Shown: positions 11,160-22,120, numbered from the stretch's first letter. The stretch is 64,000 nucleotides of DNA from Takakia lepidozioides (GCA_030704615.1 CM060732.1:56277053-56341052), one strand, 5' to 3'. The notes: generated by a model from the letters alone, not told the origin. Made by a program: numbers and translations.

Positions 11160-11990
11160 CAATGGTTGTTTTTGTACGTGATGTTGACGTGCGTCACGTC
11201 ACCTTAAAAACTGAGTTAACATTGGTTATTTGTTTTTTAAATTTTATCTTTTACATTGCATAGTCTATCATAGTAACACGTAAGCCACCAAGTTATATCT
11301 GGTGGTCCGCAATTTTAAAAGATTATTTAAAAAATAAATAGAATCACTAAATTTAACAGCCAAAATTTTAAAAATGATATAATAAATCGGTACCGCCACC
11401 GAATTTTTCAAAAATGAATAAATCGGGACCACTAGCTATGGTGATCCAGATTTTTAAGAAATTATTTAATAAAATATTGGCAGTCCTGATTTTTAAGAAA
11501 TATCAATTTTATTTTGTTATTTTGTTATTTTGTTTTTTGAGATGAAAATGGGACCGCCAGAGCTGGTGGTCCCAATTTTGCTTCGTTTTTTTAATTCCTC
11601 TTTAAAGATAAAATCAGGACCACCAGAGCCAACGGTTCCCTTTAGTTTTTTCATGTTTTTGGGGATAAAATCAGGAACTCAAGAGCAGGTGGTCCCGATT
11701 TTTTTTTAAATGTTTTTTGTGGATAAAATTACGACCAACAGCTATTGCGGTAAAAAAAACCGCTAGCTCTGACGGTCTCGATTTTAATTAAAAATAAAAT
11801 GGGGCTGTCAGCTCTGACGGTCCCGATTTTAGTAAAAAAATAAAAACATTGGGACCGCCAACTCTGATAGTCCTGATTTTAATCAAAATAAATAAAAAAT
11901 CGAAATCGACAGCTCTGACAGGTCCGATTTTTTTTTAAATTATAAAAATTATAAAATTGGGACTGCCAGCTGTGGTTGTATTAAAAATGT
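11160..11990. repeat. Palindrome array 2 with edge module
   Basis: The first 60 bp contain ACGTGATGTTGACGT, also found near 5582. From about 11286 diverged palindromes follow every 45-60 bp; the clearest is GGGACCGCCAGAGCTGGTGG at 11550-11573, completed by TCCC to give 10-11 bp arms around AGCT. Others lie near 11428, 11610, 11670, 11759, 11803, 11850, 11897 and 11960. Most units end in CGATTTT plus an A/T run. Confidence 0.75.
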
Positions 11991-11999
11991 AAGAATTAA

Positions 12000-13159
12000 T
12001 AGAACCCATCATATTTAGAGAATATTCCCAACTACTCCCATCGTGCGCCCCAACCACATACAACCAATATGACATCAATCAGTCAGTGTGGATATTTAAG
12101 GATGGAAGCATTCCAGCTACAAACATTATGGGATAAATAGTTCAAAAGTCCAGTTGAAAAACCTACTGACGAGGCTCACAAGTATACAAAGTGTAGTGAT
12201 CTAGATGACAAAGAAGAAATTTACAATATGCTTGACGAACACATGAGGGTGTGTATGTTACATGAGCGGTGAACAAGTTTAAGCATGAGCAATAATACAA
12301 TTTACCATGAGCAGAGCATAATTATTGAAATATTTTTGAAATTTGGTACTTATGGAGATAATTTTGAACTGCTTTTCATGTACTTAAACAGTTCGATTCT
12401 TGATCAAATATGACATCGAGCTTACGTTCGGATACCACAAAACAAGTTCGGCAATTACCGAATATGGGTAGTCGGTGCCGATATAAGTCAATAATGTTAT
12501 AGATGCGGTTTACATGTTTTCTATAATTGCGGGTGGGTTTTGTTTTTACCGAAAATTTCCCGAAAATTTCCAGAGATGCACAAATTGTAATCGTCGCCGA
12601 TTATTCAGTTTCCGGGAACGGGAAGTCGACACAGACTATAACTATGCCGGAGAATAGGAAGCCGGAGCCGAGACAATGTGCGGCCTACTGGATAATCAAA
12701 ATGCGGAAGAGTTTAGGGTTTAGGGTGACATCTCCTTATTGTGTTGACCTCCTGCTGTTCGGCACCTTGCCGGGCAATACACTGTGGTGCCTCACCAGAG
12801 TAGCTCACTCCCACTTCCACGACGTTTGTTCATCCCTTACAATGGACAATGCCCCTGTTGATGAATCGGCCAGCAATCATGCAGCAGACAATTGTGGGTT
12901 TGCAGTGTGACAATGTAGATGGGACAGACGTTGTAGACGATTCAGAAGAAATAATTATCTTCCCTGAAATTGTTCTTCATGCGGAAACAGATGCGAACGA
13001 ACGCAGCGGTATTTGGTTGTAGTTTCTACAAGCTAGAGACTTTGTTCGCACCCTCAGTGTCTGTTTGCATTCTTTCCACACTCAGTGCATAGATACAAGG
13101 ATGCAGCTCAATGCCTTCTGACCTCTTTGCACATACGTGCGTTCAGCGCCGATTTGTCG
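12000..13159. other. Region without a recognisable gene
   Basis: One open frame on the plus strand (12527-12910, 127 codons) has no recognisable motif and ordinary composition; it could be a fragment of a transposon protein or chance. The surrounding sequence shows no repeats I can define. It separates palindrome arrays 2 and 3. Confidence 0.3.
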
Positions 13160-13621
13160 ATTTGACGGTCCCGAATATTTTTATTTAAATCTTTAAAAAA
13201 ATTAAAAAATTATGACCATCAATTTTGACTTCATTGATGTTTATTAAAAAAATCAAAAAAATCAAAAAATTGAGACCATCAGCTCTAACTGTCCTGATTT
13301 TTAATAAATAATAAAAAAAATAAAAAATATGGGGACCTTATCAAAAAATCATTAATAATAATTTAAAAAATCAGATCGTCAGCTTTCGCAGTCCTGATTT
13401 TATAGAGGAAAACCCCGCCAGATTTGGCTGTAATATTTTATTAATATTATCAATCGGGGACTGCTAGAGCTAATGATCTTGTATTATTATATTTTCTTGA
13501 TAATTATGGAGCACCACAGCTGTAGTCCACAACATTAAATATATTTTTGATAATTTGGGAATGTCAGAGTTGGCGGTCCCGATTTTATAAAAAAAAAATA
13601 ACAATTTAGGACCGTCAAAGC
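13160..13621. repeat. Palindrome array 3, left part
   Basis: Diverged units of the GGGACCGCCAG family recur near 13165, 13270, 13375, 13455 and 13560 with CGATTTTA tails. The last half unit, GGACCGTCA at about 13609, is cut off by the LTR that starts at 13622 and continues as AGCTGACGGTC at 19606. Confidence 0.7.
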
Positions 13622-14147
13622 TGTCAAGGACGAAAACATGACTGAACACAAACAAAAGATCAGACTAGAGGTACAAGACTAAACAAGAAGCCAAGGTCGA
13701 TGTGGCCGAATGCATGGTGGACAAACATGAATCAAGATGATATTTATAACAATGGACAAGAGTACAAGATACTGGAACTCAACTTGAATACTGGAATACT
13801 GAAAACTGGACTAAAGTACTGGAACTAGAAACAAGAGTAGCTTGAACTTGTGTTGGCGAGACCGAAGAGTGTCTAGTCACCTCCTATATATACTGGCTAC
13901 TAGGAAGTTCCCTAAAAAGCTTCCCCAATGGAGGTTTTTTTATGGAGAAGTGTTCTTAAACAAAAAAGGTATTTTGATTGAGAAATTTCCTCCAAATGAA
14001 GCTTCTTGAGCAGTTTTCAAGTTATTTTCGGTAATTTGGTAAAATCCCGGTAACTAATGATAAATCATGGTAACTTCCGATAACATGGTAACTTGACAAC
14101 TTTTGGTATTTATTCCTGGTAAGTTCCTCTGGGCTATGTCCGTGATA
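13622..14147 (-). repeat. 3' LTR of chromovirus 1
   Basis: Direct copy of 19099-19603 with substitutions and an extra segment near 14070-14100. On the minus strand a TATATATA box (13885-13892) lies in the first half and is a likely U3 promoter element. The matching place in the other LTR reads AATATATT. Confidence 0.85.
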
Positions 14148-14750
14148 TCACCCCCTCCTCTAGCGCCGAGTTTCTCGAGGAGCGGTAAAATCTTGGACTT
14201 GCTTAGAGTTAGAGAAAATCCAAAATCCGACGAATGGTACTTGCCAAGTATTCGGCTCTTCGTTCTTGACTCAAATGATTTATAGGTCCCTGTAACCATC
14301 GAAAGTGTCCAACACCTTGAACTTAGGACCACGCAGTGATTTGAGCATTCTGATTTTCGAAACTGCCTTTAAACATGATTTCGTTGTCATCTGGGTTCGA
14401 AGCCTCAACCTCCAATAGGATTATCAAACTTCGAGTAAGCTCCACTTGCCGTCGTACGTGGTCCAGACAAGGAAGTACGCGTCGCATTGGTGGCCCATCG
14501 TCTCGAGAGCGTTTGCGTGATGTTGAAGGTTGTAAGAGTCAGAACGGCTGATCTGGTAGTTGGGTAAGCGACAGCTCCAATGTATCTGGTTCCTATGACT
14601 CCATGCTGCCAATACAAGATGCAAGAGTGATGAAAATGTAGCTATATATACTGATGTGTGGTGTTCCTCCCTCCGTAACATGTATCAGGTACACTGAATA
14701 TGGAGTCTTCACCTTGAAGCTAACTTGGCTGACATCATCGTTGTGACATC

Positions 14751-15131
14751 TTATTGACGTGTAGCTCGGGGTTTAGCTGGATATCGTTGATGGAACTCTT
14801 GGACTTTGTCAGATGCATTGGCAAGGTTCGATGAAGGTTCCCACGTTCGTTCGCTAATGTCGTAGTCTTTCCAATGTACGAAATACTCAATACGTTTATA
14901 CTTGATGCGAGAGTTTAGGACTTCGTCGACTTCATACTCGATTTCTTGATTGACTTCGATTGGTGGAGGTGGTACGGAGACTCTCCCTGGAATATTCGAT
15001 GGATGATACAACTCCAATAATGAAACATGAAAGATTAGATGGATGTGCATACTTTGTAGGAGTTCAATCCAAAAACTGACCGAATTTTTTTGTCGAGTAA
15101 TTTTGAATGGTCCTAGGCGTTGATAATCCAA
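14751..15131 (-). pseudogene. Integrase C terminus and chromodomain of chromovirus 1
   Basis: The 126-codon frame begins with YQRLGPFKITRQ, the GPF/Y module of gypsy integrases, then runs to a chromodomain: YEVDEVLNSRIKYKRIEYFV, then HWKDYDISERTWEPSSNL (residues about 74-112). Aromatic cage positions Y, W and Y/W are kept. The module would tether the integration complex to heterochromatin. Upstream codons of the integrase are in other frames, so the fused protein is broken. Confidence 0.85.
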
Positions 15132-15139
15132 CTTCCTTG

Positions 15140-16281
15140 ATGATCGCGAGGTTTGTATGTCCCGTCGAAGAAGCCACGCACGATCTCCGACCTTGAACTG
15201 GGGTTGGACTTAACGATGTTGATCTGCATACTTCTTGTATTATTTTTGAGCTTCTACGAGGTGGAATGTAAGCTCATTGTGAATCATAGCAAGATGAAAA
15301 ACAATGTTTTCTACAACAAGGCTTCCAACAGTCTTTATGTGGAAAGAGTTTGCTCGAGGATGATGACCATAATTGGACGACCATGGACCCTTGGGAATAG
15401 GTAATGGTTGAAGAAGGCCGTAAGGTCAATGTCGTGGTCACTTCGCTCTAGCACACATGTCGCAAGATTTATAAATTATTTCACGAGTTTCCACATCTGC
15501 GGCCACTAATAGTCCCTAGATATCAATTCCATTGTTTTGTTGAAGCCGAAATGTCCTACAGCCGAAAGATCATGACATATTTGAAGAATTCGAAGTCGTG
15601 TAGGTCCTGGAGGTACATAGAGAAGTCCCTTGAAATAAAGTAAGTCATCTTTGAATTCGAAGTCGTTTGTAACATGTGGGTTGTCTCGATGTCGATTTAG
15701 TTGACTTCGTAGTGTCGCAGCAAATTGGTCTTCAATGCTTCCTGAATCTCCTTTACGATATCTGCATCGTCATAGGTGGACATGGATAACATATTCAATT
15801 GGAGATTTGCTGGTTTCAAGATGATGTATTTCTGCTGGTCGAAAGCCGTCTCCCTTTTTTTCGGCGCAAGATATGATCGTCGAGAAAGAGCATCGGGTTT
15901 CCCTTAAAGATGTCCGGGGCGATAGGTAATAACAAAATCAAACCTTACTAGTGACATACTCCATCTTGTTTGACGTCGATTCATAACATGAGTACTCATA
16001 AAATATTCGAAGTTTTTGTGATCGGTGTAGACAGTGACCTGATGTTTAGCTTTCTTCAATAAATGACGTCACTCCTCAAAAGCATCGATGATCGCTATAA
16101 GTTCTTTGTCATGTATTTCATAATTGATCTCTACAGCGGAAAATTTACGAGAACGAAAACCAACAAGGTGAAGTCGGCCATTAGACGTTTTTGAAAAGTC
16201 CATAGCTCATCTTGTTTATTGGATTTTGGGTGTCATTTTTTTCTAGAAGTATAAAAACCTATAATCTTCAATGGCTAGGTG
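15140..16281 (-). pseudogene. RNase H and integrase core of chromovirus 1 (degenerate)
   Basis: Read on the minus strand, about 15930-16130 gives [20 protein letters not shown] followed by [15 protein letters not shown], the second half of the RNase H and the connection. About 15440-15600 gives CHDLSAVGHFGFNKTMELIS and then Y*WPQMWKLVK, and in the next frame the ATCVLERS piece, which is the H2C2 zinc-binding part of the integrase with one internal stop. Most of the DDE catalytic core is missing: the H2C2 part is followed within about 300 bp by the C-terminal module. No active integrase could be made. Confidence 0.65.
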
Positions 16282-17560
16282 TCATATTGAGAGTTTTTTG
16301 TAAACTCTAATTTTTAGTTTTTCATAATTTCTCTGAGAGAGTACAGCGCCAAGTGCAAAGTCCGATGCATCTGCTTCTAAAAAGAATGGTTTAGATGGGT
16401 ATGCATGTACCAGTATTGGAGCAGTTGTAAATGTCTGCTTCAACCTTTCAAATGCCTGGTCAGCCTTCTCGTCCCATACAAATTTGTCATTCCTTGTGAG
16501 TCGTGTCAATGGTGCAGCAATTTTTGAGTAGTCATTGATGAAGATTCTATAGAAAATTGCAAATTCCAGAAAACATTGTACATCTCGGACCGAAGTTGGT
16601 TTAATCCACTCGATGATGGTTTGTATTTTCTTCTGATTCATAAAGACGAATTTGTCGGAAATAATGTAGCCCAGAAATTCGACCTCAGATTGATGGAAAA
16701 TACATTTTTCCAACTTGGCATATAGTCATCTTTCTCTTAGAGAGAGAGAGAGAAGACTCCAGCCGTAGCTGGCGTAACTAAGAGCCACTTCACCTTTCAG
16801 CTACTGCCTCCTTTTGGGGTTTCTTTCTCTTAATTTATTAAGGACAAGGCGTACATGGCGGCCATGTTCTTCTTTATTTTGTGAAAATATCAAAATATCT
16901 TACAAATAGATGACTACAAAGTCATCTAAATTTTTTCGAAAGATGTCATTCATCATATGTTGGAAAATTGCTGGAGCATTTGTAAGACCGAAAGGCATAA
17001 CATTGTATTCAAAATGTCCATACTTGTTCGAAAATCTGTTTTTCATTCGTCTCCTTCTTTTATCCGTACAAGGTTATAAACTTCTATCAAGTCAATTTTG
17101 GTGAAAATCTTCGTTCGTCCCAGCTGGTCGAGAAGCCCAAAAATTAGTGGTAACGGATAATGATTCTTAATTGTGACTTTGTTGAGACCGCGATAGTCCA
17201 CACACATGCGTAATGATCTGTCGTTCTTTTTCACAAACAAGATAGCGCCCCCGCATATGATTTTGAATGTCGGATGAAGTTCTTCGACAAATTTCATCAA
17301 TATATTCACGTAATGATAAGTTAGAGATTGGGCCGAATGGTAGTTGGGCTCCTTCTTGTAACTCAATTGCACAGTCATAAGGTCGATGTTCTGGCAATAT
17401 GTTTGTATATTTCTTCTCGAAGACATCCTTGAAATCTTGATATTGAGTGGGTAATGTCGAAGTACCTTTGTCTGTTGTGGTCTTGATCAGAGTCGCATAA
17501 AGTGCAAATGTCGCATCATTTTTTGTAGTTCTCATGAAAGCTCTAGCTCCAAAGAACATG
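16282..17560 (-). pseudogene. Reverse transcriptase of chromovirus 1
   Basis: From upstream to downstream on the minus strand: the acidic leader [20 protein letters not shown] (17400-17460), [20 protein letters not shown] and [14 protein letters not shown] (17160-17250), [20 protein letters not shown] (17043-17105), [20 protein letters not shown] and DDFVVI (16910-17030), then CIFHQSEVEFLGYIIS (16650-16710) and the start of RNase H with FFLEADASDFALGAVLS. The catalytic region reads [10 protein letters not shown] as usual. A frameshift lies near 17250, and a LINE tail is inserted at 16740-16821, 15-20 codons after the active site. Confidence 0.85.
16729..16832 (-). mobile_element. 82-bp LINE 3'-tail insertion with 11-bp target-site duplication
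   Basis: TCTTTCTCTTA occurs at 16729-16739 and again at 16822-16832. Between them, 16740-16821 is the reverse complement of a 3' tail closely matching 3289-3385. Removing the insert and one TSD rejoins the RT reading LNKLRER to LYAKLEKCIFHQ. It is a severely 5'-truncated LINE (or a SINE with a LINE tail) inserted on the minus strand. Confidence 0.85.
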
Positions 17561-18291
17561 GGTTAAATACCTTTGATATTTCTACATTTTTGTCTTGCAG
17601 AAATTTTTCGCGATCGCCAGTCGATGTCAGGATTGTGAAGTATGAACCAGGGAAGTCCAAGGATCACAAGATTCGTTGGAGACTGGATGACGTTGAAAAC
17701 AATATGTGATGCTTAATCTTCAAAGCTTCACTTCAAGTGGTCGAGTTTCATGGTCAACATTTTCTTATGCTAACAGTTGTCTATCGATGACTTCAACGGG
17801 GGCCGTGAGTTTCTTCTTTACGAGCGTTAAATTGTGTTGCTTCGCAAAGTTTTTGTCAATAAAACATGCTGAAGTCCCTGAGTCCAAAAGTGCTTCTACA
17901 GGGATATCTCAATTTTGCACTCTGATTTTTACTGGAACCTAGAAGCAAGGTACAGGGTCTGGAGGTAGAAATAGACTTTTTTTTTGTGAGGAATTTGTGG
18001 TGTCCAGACTCATGGTCTCTACTGTGACTGGACATCTTCGTTTTCCGACCTCCTCGTATCGAATACTTGAGTTGCGCCCCAAGATTTGAATCTTCTCTTG
18101 TTGGGGCAGTTTAATGCTATCTGATCTTCTTCTCCGCAATAGAGGCATAATCCATTCGAGCGCCGCCTTTGTTTTTCTTGTGGTATCAATGGCTTGAATC
18201 GGACAGCATCAATCTGCATAGGATCACTACCGGGTATCTGATGGATCATTGTGTTTGGTATCGTAGTAGCAGCATCATGATGTGTCGTCAA
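17561..18291 (-). pseudogene. Zinc knuckle and aspartic protease of chromovirus 1
   Basis: The zinc knuckle region at about 18110-18170 reads GLCLYCGEEDQIALNCPNKR. The normal CCHC box needs histidine at the position where this has glutamine (C-x2-C-x4-H-x4-C), so RNA binding is probably lost. The protease follows at about 17780-17930 with VEALLDSGTSACFID, the D-S/T-G active-site triplet and the hydrophobic strand typical of retropepsins, which cut Gag-Pol into mature proteins. Stops near 17940 and frame changes interrupt the polyprotein. Confidence 0.75.
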
Positions 18292-18331
18292 CCATCCAGA
18301 TCGCTTCTCTTGACGTCTTTCGAATAAACGA

Positions 18332-19060
18332 TTATTGTATGCAATGACTTGGGGTGATGAATTCGCTCAGTGTGCTCACGTTTGACATTGTCAGCAACAA
18401 ATATTTTACATTCTCTTTTAACCCACATTGAAACAGACTAATGAGGCTCTTCTCATTCCAGTTGAGGTCGCACGCAAGTTGTCGAAATTCGGCAGCATAA
18501 ACGGAAGTAGGACGTGCTCCTTGTCGAAGATTTCGCATCTTTGTCTCTGCAACTCTCTCTCTATCATTCTCTCCAAACGTTGCAGTGAACTCGGACATGA
18601 ATGCTTCAAAATTGTATAGTAAATGTAAGTTTTTTTTTAATAGTGGTGCAAACCAAGATATAGCAGTGCCTGATAGAAGTGTGCCCACGAATCCCACTCG
18701 AATACCTTCATCGGGGTAGTGTTGTGGATGTAGTCGTAGGAACAGTCGTACTTGTTGAACAAAACCGCGAAATCTTGATCTCATCCCATCAAATTTCTCG
18801 GGCATGCTGATCTTTGGTTCTCTCGTAATCTGTTGAAGATGAACCGTTCCAGTATGAGCTGTTGCAGTAGAGACTCGTATGGTTGAAGATCCATTGTTCG
18901 ACTCCTTTAACTCTGAAATTTGTTGTTGCAAATTGTGGAGAGCGTTGTGAAGATCTTGAGACTGATCAACTTGTAATTGGGCGGTAGAGGTTCGAAGTTC
19001 TTGCATCTGAAGCTGAAGACTCTGCAATGTGACGACCATTCCCGCAAATGTGCCTTCCAT
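18332..19060 (-). pseudogene. Gag of chromovirus 1
   Basis: The frame opens 39 bp inside the 5' LTR end with MEGTFAGMVVTLQSLQLQ, a predicted coiled coil to about residue 55. At residues about 80-215 it has the retrotransposon Gag core (PF03732 type): KISMPEKFDGMRSRFRGFVQ, then GTAISWFAPLLKK and FMSEFTATFGENDRERVAET. It would form the capsid. The frame breaks at 18332 but the protein continues to a zinc knuckle at about 18150. The start is supported by its position right behind the LTR and the primer site. Confidence 0.85.
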
Positions 19061-19098
19061 CTTAACTAACTAAGGAACAAACTTTAGTCTCGCCAAAC
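19061..19098 (-). promoter_or_regulatory. Primer-binding site and leader of chromovirus 1
   Basis: Directly inside the 5' LTR, the minus strand reads GTTTGGCGAGACTAAAG. Primer sites usually start TGG, the complement of the tRNA CCA end, so TGGCGAGACTAAAG is the candidate. I cannot name the tRNA. The leader to the Gag start is unusually short. Confidence 0.5.
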
Positions 19099-19603
19099 TG
19101 TCAAGGACGAGAATGTGACTGAACACAAACAAAAGATCAGACTAGAGGTACAAGACTAGACAAGAAGTCAAGGTCGATGTGGCCGAATGCATGGTGGGCA
19201 AACATGAATCAAGATGATCTTTATATCAATGGACAAAAGTACAAGATACTGGAACTCGACTTGAATACTGGAAACTGGAGTAAAGTACTGGAACTGGAAA
19301 CAATAGTAGGTTGAACTTGTGTTGGCGAGACTGAAGAGTGTCCAGTCTCGCCTCCTAAATATATTGGCTACTAGAAAGTTCCTTAAGAAGTTTCCCCAAT
19401 GGAGGTTTCTTGATGAAGAAGTTTTCTTAAACAAAGGAGGTATCTTGATGGAGAAGTTTCTTCCAAATGAAGCTTCCTAAGCAGTTTCCCAAGTTACTCT
19501 CGGTAATTTAGTAAACTCCCAGTAACTAATGATAAATCATGATAAATTATGGTAAATTATGGTATTTACTCCTGGTAAGTTCATCTGGGCTATGTCCGTG
19601 ACA
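19099..19603 (-). repeat. 5' LTR of chromovirus 1
   Basis: On the minus strand the LTR starts TGTCACGGACATAGCCC and ends GTCCTTGACA. It is 505 bp against 526 bp for the other copy. Confidence 0.85.
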
Positions 19604-19800
19604 ATAGCTGACGGTCTTGATCTATTAAATATTTTGTAAAAAAATTCGGGACCACCAGAGTTTGTGGTCCAGATTTAATAAACATTCTCTTAATACTTCG
19701 GGACTACTAGCTCTGACGTTCTCGATTTTGAGAAAAATGCTTAATAAATTGGGACCGCTAGCCTTGGCAGTCCTGCATTATCAAGCTGACAAAATATCAC
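19604..19800. repeat. Palindrome array 3, right part
   Basis: Begins with the half unit AGCTGACGGTC that completes GGACCGTCA at 13609, then further units near 19645 (GGGACCACCAGAGTTTGTGG), 19700 and 19750. It shows that the array was continuous before chromovirus 1 inserted. Confidence 0.75.
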
Positions 19801-19949
19801 AGCTGACATGACATTTTTTTTGTATAGGCCATATATGGTTATTCTTTCATATTTTTTACTTTAAGTGACATATTTATTTTATCCCATATATATATATTTA
19901 AATTTCCTGCACTAAATGGGATTTTTTTAATTTTTTTTGTGAATTTGTA

Positions 19950-20355
19950 AGTTCTCATCCCCCCCGCCCACTCCCGCGTGCTTGCTTCCCTACGCGTCCG
20001 AGCCCTAGTTCGGGTGCAGTGAGCCTCCCAACCCCCCTGCGACTCTGAAAACGCAGCTTGCAAGGGTTTTTTTTTTAAAAACATTTCTGCTTGTTGCCCC
20101 CTTCGCTTGCTCGCTTCTTCGCCCCTATTGCTTGTTCGCGCGTAGAATTGTGCCCAACCCCCCTACGGCTCACCTACTCGTTGTAGATGAGTAATTCTGC
20201 CCCCGGGAGCTGTTTTTTTTTTCTTTTGTGTTTCTTCGCCCCCTCGCTTGCTTGCTTCTTCACCCCCTGTTGCTTGCTTGCTTGCGCGTAGGTACCCACC
20301 CAACCCCCCTGCGGCTGTCAAAATGCAGCTCACGCAAGAGGGGTTTTTTTTTATT
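19950..20355 (+). repeat. Three diverged direct repeats of about 110-140 bp
   Basis: A module with GCTTGCTTCTTCGCCCC, then GCGCGTAG, then CCAACCCCCCTGCGGCT, then CGCAGCT and a T run occurs at about 19960-20085, 20095-20225 and 20228-20355. The unit is C/T-rich with poly-T ends. Open frames over it are artefacts of the low complexity. From 20356 to 20860 I see no convincing gene. Confidence 0.6.
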
Positions 20356-20859
20356 GTGTTTTGCTCATCCCTTGACGTATGCTTGCCTGCTGTGCAGCTC
20401 GGCTGCTCGCTCTCTCATGCACTAAGCAAGTGCCGCGCCTACTTCCAATACAGCCCCACTAACCACTATCTAAAAAATCAAATCATGTTTTTTTTTTCTG
20501 CCTGTTTTTAATTATTCCATCGCTCTATAGTCTACTCTCCCATTTTACGCCCTCACCGTACTTCATAACTTTTCTCTCTTCTATGAGATGGAATCATGCA
20601 GCAGGGTGAAGATAGATGACAGACGGATCAATAATATATATTGCTTTCTGACCGAGGAAAAGAAAAAGGAAGAAATTTCATTAAGAACTTGTAGTGCATT
20701 ATGCAAAGAGCATCGGTTCTTAAAGACATACTTGGTACAACAAATATTGAAAAACTTGACTGATGGTCCCAATGGGACAAATGTGCATGAGAAAACAATT
20801 AATGATTTTGATAGGGTGCGTTGGGAGCGGATAAAGTGCATGTAGTTACTTTTCTTGTC

Positions 20860-20981
20860 GAGATTCCATAATTGCCAGTAATGGTAGAGGACTTCGCGAG
20901 GTTGTGGCTATTTATTACATCTTGTAGCTATCTAGAGTGAGGAACCTACACACCAGTTAGGGGACGATTGTGGCAGACTAG
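20860..20981 (+). mobile_element. 3' end of an older gypsy copy: tail, polypurine tract and LTR start
   Basis: The segment GTGGCTATTTATTACATCTT, GTAGCTATCTAGAGTGAGG and AGTTAGGGGACGAT, followed by TGTGGCAGACTAG, matches the 3' end at 38590-38680 and the minus-strand copy at 57885-57960. AGTTAGGGGACGAT is the polypurine tract and TGTGG the LTR start. The LTR is cut at 20981 by chromovirus 2 and resumes at 42729. Confidence 0.7.
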
Positions 20982-21342
20982 TGGTAACAGGGTAGATTCT
21001 AGAAGGTTCTAGATGGAGGAGGAAAGTTCCTTAGAAGTTTTCAAAATAATTAGGAAGGCTCATAGGAAGTTTGACTTAAGGCTTTCAAGTCAAACCTATA
21101 AGATATTTATATTATAGAGAGTAGGTCAAATGTTTGAGAAAGTCATATTGTGGAGAATATGTCAAACCTAGGAAGATTGATTTTAAGAAGTTTTGACTTG
21201 AGGCTCTCAAGTCAAACCTTTAAAATAATCATATTGTGAAGGGTATATAAACATGCAATGAAAGCCTAAAAGTCATCGAGTTGTTTTGGGAAAAAATTGA
21301 TAAGCACTTCCATTATAGTCTATGTAGATCATGGATGTTACA
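20982..21342 (+). repeat. 5' LTR of chromovirus 2
   Basis: Starts TGGTAACAGGG (TGTAACAGGG in the 3' copy) and ends GGATGTTACA. Long matches with 42358-42728 include TCTAGAAGGTTCTAGATGGA and TTTAAAATAATCATATTGTG. It contains the TATA box at 21244-21250. Confidence 0.85.
21244..21250 (+). promoter_or_regulatory. TATA box in LTR of chromovirus 2
   Basis: GGGTATATAAACATGC in the 5' LTR and GGGTATATAAGCATGC at 42629-42644 in the 3' LTR. Conservation of the box in both LTRs supports a U3 promoter role. Confidence 0.6.
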
Positions 21343-21361
21343 ATGGTACCACAGCCTAGTA
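21343..21361 (+). promoter_or_regulatory. Candidate primer-binding site of chromovirus 2
   Basis: One base after the LTR the sequence is TGGTACCACAGCCTAGTA. Many gypsy elements use initiator methionine tRNA with TGGTATCAGAGC; this differs at two positions of those twelve. Confidence 0.5.
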
Positions 21362-21978
21362 TTTCTTGAAGTTGAGAGTAAATACATTTTTTGGGAGAAT
21401 ACAATTAAGATATTTTCTTTTATGGTTGTCAATTTATTTGAGGGATGCTATAATATGTAGTAGTCATGGTGCGTCTTAACGATATGATACAAATTTAATC
21501 GACCCATTGTTAGTGATTTTCCTTCAGAGTGTGAATTTAAAGTTATATGTCGTCGTAAGGCAGAGATTAGAGATATAATAGTACAAAGATTTGGAGAGGA
21601 ACGATATCAAGAAGTGTTACAAGATCCACGACTTGTTGTCTTTTCAATAATTAGAAATTGGAGGGTATATATATGTGTATATACGTAGTCCATAAGCGAG
21701 ATAGATACCTACCGCCTAATTTTTCCACCGCTAAACATATTCAGTATTAATGTGCGTGCCATTGACAAACATCATCTTGTAAGGTTTTTAGTTGCAGAAT
21801 TTGGAGTAGAATTCATGAATCTTATCATGAGTTTAAACGTTTCTTTTATATTACCAATAGTCACGAACGGGATGATTTGGGATTGTACGATTTACATATT
21901 GTATTAGGATAAGAGAATAAATATAATATACAATCTTGGAAGACAAACACCACGAAACAAGGAGTAGCACGGAGCAAG

Positions 21979-22120
21979 ATGGTGGACAACGAAGAAATAG
22001 TGGACAACGCATACGCTATTACTCATCAAGCCAATGACTAGACGGTGTGGATAAATGAGTGTTTACACGACTTACAGAGCTTACAGAATGTTGTTGTCAC
22101 GACCCAACAACAAAACAATG
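21979..22120 (+). pseudogene. N-terminal Gag fragment of chromovirus 2
   Basis: ATG at 21979 opens MVDNEEIVDNAYAITHQAND, a stop, then LHDLQSLQNVVVTTQQQNN, where the nested element begins. After the insertion the frame resumes at 39362 as NLLMEELKQINRPG in a phase compatible with this frame. The region 21361-21978 holds only a non-coding leader that I can see. Confidence 0.55.

Larger units (their letters stand above)
13622..19603 (-). mobile_element. Chromovirus 1: Ty3/gypsy LTR retrotransposon with chromodomain
   Basis: Two direct LTRs (13622-14147 and 19099-19603) bound a minus-strand gag-protease-RT-RNase H-integrase-chromodomain order, which defines a chromovirus. The LTR termini on the minus strand are TGTCACGG...CCTTGACA, with the first base pair changed (TATC) in the 3' copy. 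The flanks read AAAGC and ATAGC, a 5-bp target duplication with one mismatch. The LTRs differ by many substitutions and indels, so the insertion is old. All coding regions carry frameshifts or stops, and an 82-bp LINE fragment interrupts the RT. Confidence 0.9.

Noticed and set aside
20588-20845. Small host gene
   Set aside because: The frame is lysine-rich, overlapped by an antisense frame of the same length, and has no motif.
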